64,000 bases of DNA, taken from contig NZ_JASCIS010000001.1 in assembly GCF_029968015.1 (NCBI RefSeq), forward strand, positions 62,001-126,000. Direction: 5' to 3'. How positions within the stretch are numbered: the stretch's first letter is position 1; each line of letters opens with the position of its first letter. The translations under genes and the position numbers were made by a program. Below are positions 60,767 to 64,000 of this stretch, piece by piece. The stretch is from Streptomyces luteolus. Lineage in GTDB: Bacteria > Actinomycetota > Actinomycetes > Streptomycetales > Streptomycetaceae. The notes beneath the pieces are model-generated. The model worked only from the letters and a program-made list of their open reading frames with translations, did not search any database and was not told the origin of the DNA.

Positions 60767-60819
60767 ACCACAGCCGCCGTCCGAGGAGCTTCCACGGACG
60801 GCAGAACAGGAGGCACCAA

Positions 60820-61977
60820 GTGAACGCGAACACCGTCGGCTCGCACGCGGCACCGGGCCCGAACAGGCGCACGTTCCTGGCGGCGGCGGGGCTGACCGCC
60901 GCCGGAGCGGCCCTGGCCGTGGCCCAAGGGAGGGCCGGTGCCGAGCCGCACGCCGACCATCGCCGCGCCGCCTTCCGCGTCCCGGCCGAGGACGTGCGGC
61001 ACACCCGCACCTGGATGGCCTGGCCCGACTCCGCCGAGATCTGGGGCAGCGGGCGCCTGGACGGAATCCAGGCCGACATCGCCCTGATCGCCCGTACCGT
61101 CGCCGCGTACGAACCGGTCGTCCTGTGCGCCAACCCGGAGAGTGCCCGGAAGGCCAGGTCGATGTGCGGTTCCTCGGTCACCGTCATCGACTCGGTCCCC
61201 GTCGACGACTGCTGGGCGCGGGACACCGGCCCGGTCTTCCGCACCGACGGCGCGGGCGGCCTGGACGCGGTCGGCCTCAACTTCAACGGCTGGGGCGGCA
61301 AGCAGACGCACGGCAAGGACGCGCTCGTCGCCGAACGGATCGCCGCGTACGTCGGAGTGCCCTTCACCCGGGCCGAGTTCGTGGGCGAGGGCGGCGCCGT
61401 CGAGCAGGACGGAGCGGGCACCCTGATGGCGACCCGCAGCAGCCTGCTCAACTCCAACCGCAACCCCGGTATGCCGGAGAGCGGATTGCAGACCGCGATG
61501 TGCGACGCGTACGGCGCGTCCAAGGTCATCTGGTTCGACGGCGTGTACGGCCAGGACATCACCGACGACCACGTCGACGCCACCTCACGCTTCCCGGCCC
61601 CCGGCGAGGCACTGGTCCAGATGCCCCTGGCCTCGGACGACGACGCCTACGCCGAGGACGCCCGCCGGCAGTACCGCATCCTGACCGAGTCGACGACCGC
61701 CGACGGAGGACCGATGGAGGTGCGCCGACTGCAAGGTCCGGACTACGGCAAGATCCGCTCCACCGACCCCGGCTTCCTGGCCTCCTACGCCAACTACTAC
61801 CTCTGCAACGACGCGGTCATCTGCGCCCACTTCGGCGACACCGCCGCCGACGAGGCCGCGAAGGACGCCCTGGCCCGCCGCTACCCCGACCGCACCGTCG
61901 AGCAGCTGGACATCGACCGCCTCGGCACCGGAGGCGGCGGCATCCACTGTGTGACGCAGCAGCAGCCCGTTCCGTAG
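60820..61977 (+). CDS. Agmatine/peptidyl-arginine deiminase, Tat-secreted
   Basis: 385 residues. The signal peptide has twin arginines (NRRTFLAAAGLT) and an Ala-rich core without a lipobox cysteine, so a freely exported enzyme is expected. Motifs: TWMAWPDSAEIWG near residue 65, DDCWARDTGPVF near 129, GEGGAVEQDGAGTL near 188, NSNRNPGMP near 213, TDDHVDATSRF near 247 and the catalytic Cys in GGGGIHCVTQQQP near 373. It is the third paralogue in 12 kb. AGGAGG lies six bases before GTG 60820. No operator was found directly upstream; it probably continues the importer transcript. Confidence 0.88.
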   Translation: MNANTVGSHAAPGPNRRTFLAAAGLTAAGAALAVAQGRAGAEPHADHRRAAFRVPAEDVRHTRTWMAWPDSAEIWGSGRLDGIQADIALIARTVAAYEPVVLCANPESARKARSMCGSSVTVIDSVPVDDCWARDTGPVFRTDGAGGLDAVGLNFNGWGGKQTHGKDALVAERIAAYVGVPFTRAEFVGEGGAVEQDGAGTLMATRSSLLNSNRNPGMPESGLQTAMCDAYGASKVIWFDGVYGQDITDDHVDATSRFPAPGEALVQMPLASDDDAYAEDARRQYRILTESTTADGGPMEVRRLQGPDYGKIRSTDPGFLASYANYYLCNDAVICAHFGDTAADEAAKDALARRYPDRTVEQLDIDRLGTGGGGIHCVTQQQPVP

Positions 61978-62093
61978 GCGACCGGGCACGGACCACCTGG
62001 CGCCCTCCTCCAGCACCTCTGGACGGAGGCGGCCGGGTGGTCCGTTACGGTGGTCGCCGCAGGCTTGCAACACTGGTACCGGGGTGGTCATCG

Positions 62094-62909
62094 ATGTGCG
62101 GACGGTATTCATCCAGTCGTGGGCCCGAGGACCTCGCAGGCGTCTTCGAGGTCGAGAAGTGGGAGCCGAAGGAGGCGCTCGCCGCCGACTACAACGTGGC
62201 CCCGACCAAAGACGTGTACGCGGTCCTCGACCGCCCCCTCAAGGACGCGTCGGACCGCACTCCCGTCCGCCAGCTGCGCACCCTGAAGTGGGGCCTCGTG
62301 CCGTCCTGGGCGAAGTCGCCGGAGGGCGCGGCCCGGATGATCAACGCGCGCGCGGAGACGGTGCACGAGAAGCCCGCGTACCGCCGCGCCTTCGCCGCCC
62401 GCCGCTGCATCCTGCCCGCCGACGGCTATTTCGAGTGGGTGACCGGCTCCGCCGAGCGAGACCTGGAGGTCGAGGGCAAGAAGAAGCGCCCGCGCAAGCA
62501 GCCCTACTTCGTCACCCCGGCGGACGGTTCGGTCTTCGCGATGGCCGGGCTCTACGAGTTCTGGCGCGACCGCACGCTCCCCGACGACCACCCGCAGGCC
62601 TGGTGGGTGACGTGCTCGGTGATCACCACGGAGGCGGAGACGGGCCCCCTCGGCGTCGCCCCGGCCGAGGGCCCGCAGTCGCTCGCCGACATCCACCCGC
62701 GGATGCCGCTGATGCTGACCTCGGACCGCTGGGACGCCTGGCTCGACCCGCGCCACACCGACGTGGAGGACCTGCGCTCCCTGCTCGCCCCGCCGCCGGA
62801 GGGCCTGATGCGGGCCTACCCGGTGTCGACGGCGGTCAGCAACGTCCGCAACAACGGGCCCGAGCTGCTCAAGGAGCTGGAGGGCCCGGAGGAGGGCACG
62901 CTGTTCTGA
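62094..62909 (+). CDS. SRAP-domain DNA-repair protein (HMCES/YedK-like)
   Basis: 271 residues. The reactive Cys2 follows the initiator Met (MCGRYSSS), which fixes the start at ATG 62094. Asn in ADYNVAPTKD near 32, NARAETVHEKPAYRRAF near 83, ILPADGYFEW near 106 with the active-site Glu and the late His in DIHPRMPLML near 200 complete the SRAP site. Such proteins bond covalently to abasic sites in single-stranded DNA at stalled forks. GGGG lies nine bases before the ATG. A TACGGT -10-like box is near 62046. Confidence 0.94.
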   Translation: MCGRYSSSRGPEDLAGVFEVEKWEPKEALAADYNVAPTKDVYAVLDRPLKDASDRTPVRQLRTLKWGLVPSWAKSPEGAARMINARAETVHEKPAYRRAFAARRCILPADGYFEWVTGSAERDLEVEGKKKRPRKQPYFVTPADGSVFAMAGLYEFWRDRTLPDDHPQAWWVTCSVITTEAETGPLGVAPAEGPQSLADIHPRMPLMLTSDRWDAWLDPRHTDVEDLRSLLAPPPEGLMRAYPVSTAVSNVRNNGPELLKELEGPEEGTLF

Positions 62910-62957
62910 CCGCGCGGTGCGCCGACCGGCCGCACGCGCGGGGGGCACGATGGGCAC

Positions 62958-63671
62958 GTGACCAAGACGCAGCCAGACAAGACGCAGCCAAGCAAGACGC
63001 AGCCAAGCAAGACGCAGCCAAGCAAGACGCAGTCGAGCAGCACGCAGACCGTGGACACCCCGGCAGGCCCGGCCAGGATCACCTGGCACCCCGGCAGGAA
63101 GGCACGCCTTGTCCTCGCCGTCAGCCACGGCGCGGGCGGCGGCATCGAGGCCCGCGACCTGCGGGCGCTCGCTGCCACACTGCCCGCGCGGGGCGTGACC
63201 GTGGCCCTCGTCGAGCAGCCCTGGCGGGTCGCCGGGAAGAAGGTCGCGCCCGCCCCGAAGACCCTGGACACCGGCTGGCGCGCGCTCTGGCCCGCGCTGC
63301 TTGAGCCGGGGCTGCCGGTGATCGCCGGGGGCCGCAGCGCCGGGGCGCGCGTGGCCTGCCGTACGGCGAAGGAACTCGGCGCGCACGCCGTGCTCGCGCT
63401 GAGCTTCCCGCTGCACCCGCCGGGCAGGCCGGAGAAGTCACGGGCCGACGAGCTGCTCGGCAGCGGGGTGCCGACGCTGGTCGTCCAGGGCGGCAACGAC
63501 CCCTTCGGCAAGCCCGCCGAGTTCCCGTCCGGCGGCGCGTACGAGCTCGTGGAGGTGCCGTACGGCGATCACGGGTTCGCCGTGCCGAAGCGGGCGGAGA
63601 TCGGGCAGGAGGAAGCTGTGGCGATGATCACAGGCGCGGTCTCCACCTGGATGGAGGGACTTCTGGAATGA
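62958..63671 (+). CDS. Alpha/beta hydrolase, KANL3/TEX30-like
   Basis: 237 residues. The nucleophile elbow is GGRSAGARVA near residue 123, the Asp is in QGGNDPFG near 178 and the His in GDHGFAVPK near 203; LAVSHGAGGG near 53 forms the oxyanion side. Substrates are unknown for this dienelactone-hydrolase-like group. The first ~30 residues are KTQPS repeats coded by a 15-bp tandem array. A CACGAT -10-like box ends six bases before GTG 62958 with no ribosome site, so the mRNA may be leaderless. Confidence 0.85.
   Translation: MTKTQPDKTQPSKTQPSKTQPSKTQSSSTQTVDTPAGPARITWHPGRKARLVLAVSHGAGGGIEARDLRALAATLPARGVTVALVEQPWRVAGKKVAPAPKTLDTGWRALWPALLEPGLPVIAGGRSAGARVACRTAKELGAHAVLALSFPLHPPGRPEKSRADELLGSGVPTLVVQGGNDPFGKPAEFPSGGAYELVEVPYGDHGFAVPKRAEIGQEEAVAMITGAVSTWMEGLLE
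62961..63047 (+). repeat. 15-bp coding repeat at the hydrolase start
   Basis: AAGACGCAGCCAAGC three times perfectly, with a diverged copy on either side; each codes for Lys-Thr-Gln-Pro-Ser. Length changes would stay in frame. Confidence 0.9.
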
Positions 63672-63680
63672 GGGGACCTC

Positions 63681-63707
63681 GGGAATGTTGAGGCCCTGAC
63701 CGCTGTT
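63681..63707 (+). promoter_or_regulatory. Sigma-R promoter of sigR
   Basis: GGGAAT (63681-63686), 18 bases, GTT (63705-63707): an exact sigma-R promoter, corresponding to the autoregulated second promoter known for sigR. Transcription would start near 63715, upstream of the long-form start at 63754. A second GGAAT at 63665 with GTT 17 bases later is a weaker variant. Confidence 0.92.
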
Positions 63708-63753
63708 GTGGCGGACGTCAGTCGAGAACGCACAGAGTGAGGGAGTCCGCCGC

Positions 63754-64000
63754 ATGGGTTCGATCGCCTGCCCGAGCCGCGCCAGCGCCGCCGACCTGGG
63801 AAGGTCGATGCTGGCTGCGGCCAAGACCGCCCCTATTCGGGCGGCGGGCGGACCGGATCGTCGTCTATCCTCCGATTCGAGCGGGGTCGGCCTTGATCCC
63901 GCCCCGTCGCTGGAGGAGGTGGGTCAGGTCACTGGGACCGACGAGGGCCGTGCGCAGGATGCGGCGGAGGAGACCTCTGCCGAGCGCAACGCCCGCTTCG
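63754..64000 (+). CDS. sigR: Sigma factor SigR, 5' part with long-form start
   Basis: The frame is open to the window edge. From GTG 63919 the product reads VGQVTGTDEGRAQDAAEETS and continues as the known SigR N-terminus (about 27 residues visible). ATG 63754, with GAGGGAG eight bases before it, adds exactly 55 residues, which equals the extension known for the unstable long form SigR' made from the sigma-R-dependent promoter. SigR governs the thiol-oxidative stress response together with its zinc anti-sigma factor RsrA, which should follow outside the window. Confidence 0.9.
   Translation, partial: MGSIACPSRASAADLGRSMLAAAKTAPIRAAGGPDRRLSSDSSGVGLDPAPSLEEVGQVTGTDEGRAQDAAEETSAERNARF

Overview
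The window is chromosomal DNA from a Streptomyces or a very close relative. The GC content is very high with strong third-position GC bias, there are WhiB-family and RsgA/AroA/HisN/SigR orthologues in a familiar order, many leaderless starts lie 6-7 nt behind a -10 box, and Tat signals and AGGAGG ribosome sites are typical of the genus. From memory (not checked), the backbone order follows the region of the S. coelicolor chromosome from about SCO5180 to sigR (SCO5216). Part of it (adnAB, nudC, uvrD2, mycoredoxin, whiB7, ABC1 kinase, a zincin-like protein, a PDZ/Lon-like protein, UPF0182) is also kept in Mycobacterium.

Layout: 0.0-0.6 kb, start of a membrane protein (minus strand). 0.7-15.5 kb, DNA-repair and redox block on the plus strand: an alkyltransferase-like protein, AdnA, a lipoprotein, AdnB, an M20 dipeptidase, NudC and an OsmC protein, then divergent mycoredoxin (minus) and UvrD2 (plus). 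15.5-17.4 kb, wblC/whiB7 with its promoter, an upstream ORF and an attenuator, plus two small genes. 17.4-20.1 kb, ABC1 kinase and a ThiF-like protein. 20.5-24.6 kb, a metallopeptidase and three AIM24-family genes, the first fused to TerD. 24.7-34.2 kb, Nudix, DUF2342, epimerase, MoaE, PDZ/Lon-like, PPA1357 and UPF0182 genes. 34.4-36.9 kb, two identical initiator tRNA genes flanking a Sel1-repeat gene. 37.0-39.9 kb, an aliphatic-sulfonate/nitrate-type ABC importer. 40.1-42.1 kb, catR-katA with an operator inside the katA promoter. 42.2-49.3 kb, CBS protein, HisN, TetR, SMR pump, AroA-RsgA, M50 protease and DUF4436. 49.3-62.0 kb, an accessory cluster. 62.1-64.0 kb, a SRAP-domain DNA-repair protein, a hydrolase and the 5' end of sigR.

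The accessory cluster is the least familiar part. It has three paralogous agmatine/peptidyl-arginine deiminases (one Tat lipoprotein, one Tat-secreted, one cytosolic), a complete peptide-type ABC importer, a transmembrane Ser/Thr kinase and two paralogous TetR regulators. Four copies of one inverted repeat, TGACTGAA-NN-TTCAGTCA, sit in its promoters. I read it as a TetR-controlled system for guanidino compounds or arginine peptides outside the cell.

Two patterns run through the whole window. First, stress promoters can be read directly: PafBC/RecA-NDp motifs drive leaderless starts of the alkyltransferase-like gene and adnB, sigma-R promoters precede mycoredoxin and sigR, and wblC has a WhiB7-type promoter and an attenuator. 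Second, short tandem repeats follow many stop codons, and in several cases the unit contains the gene's own last codons and stop, as if gene ends had been copied repeatedly.
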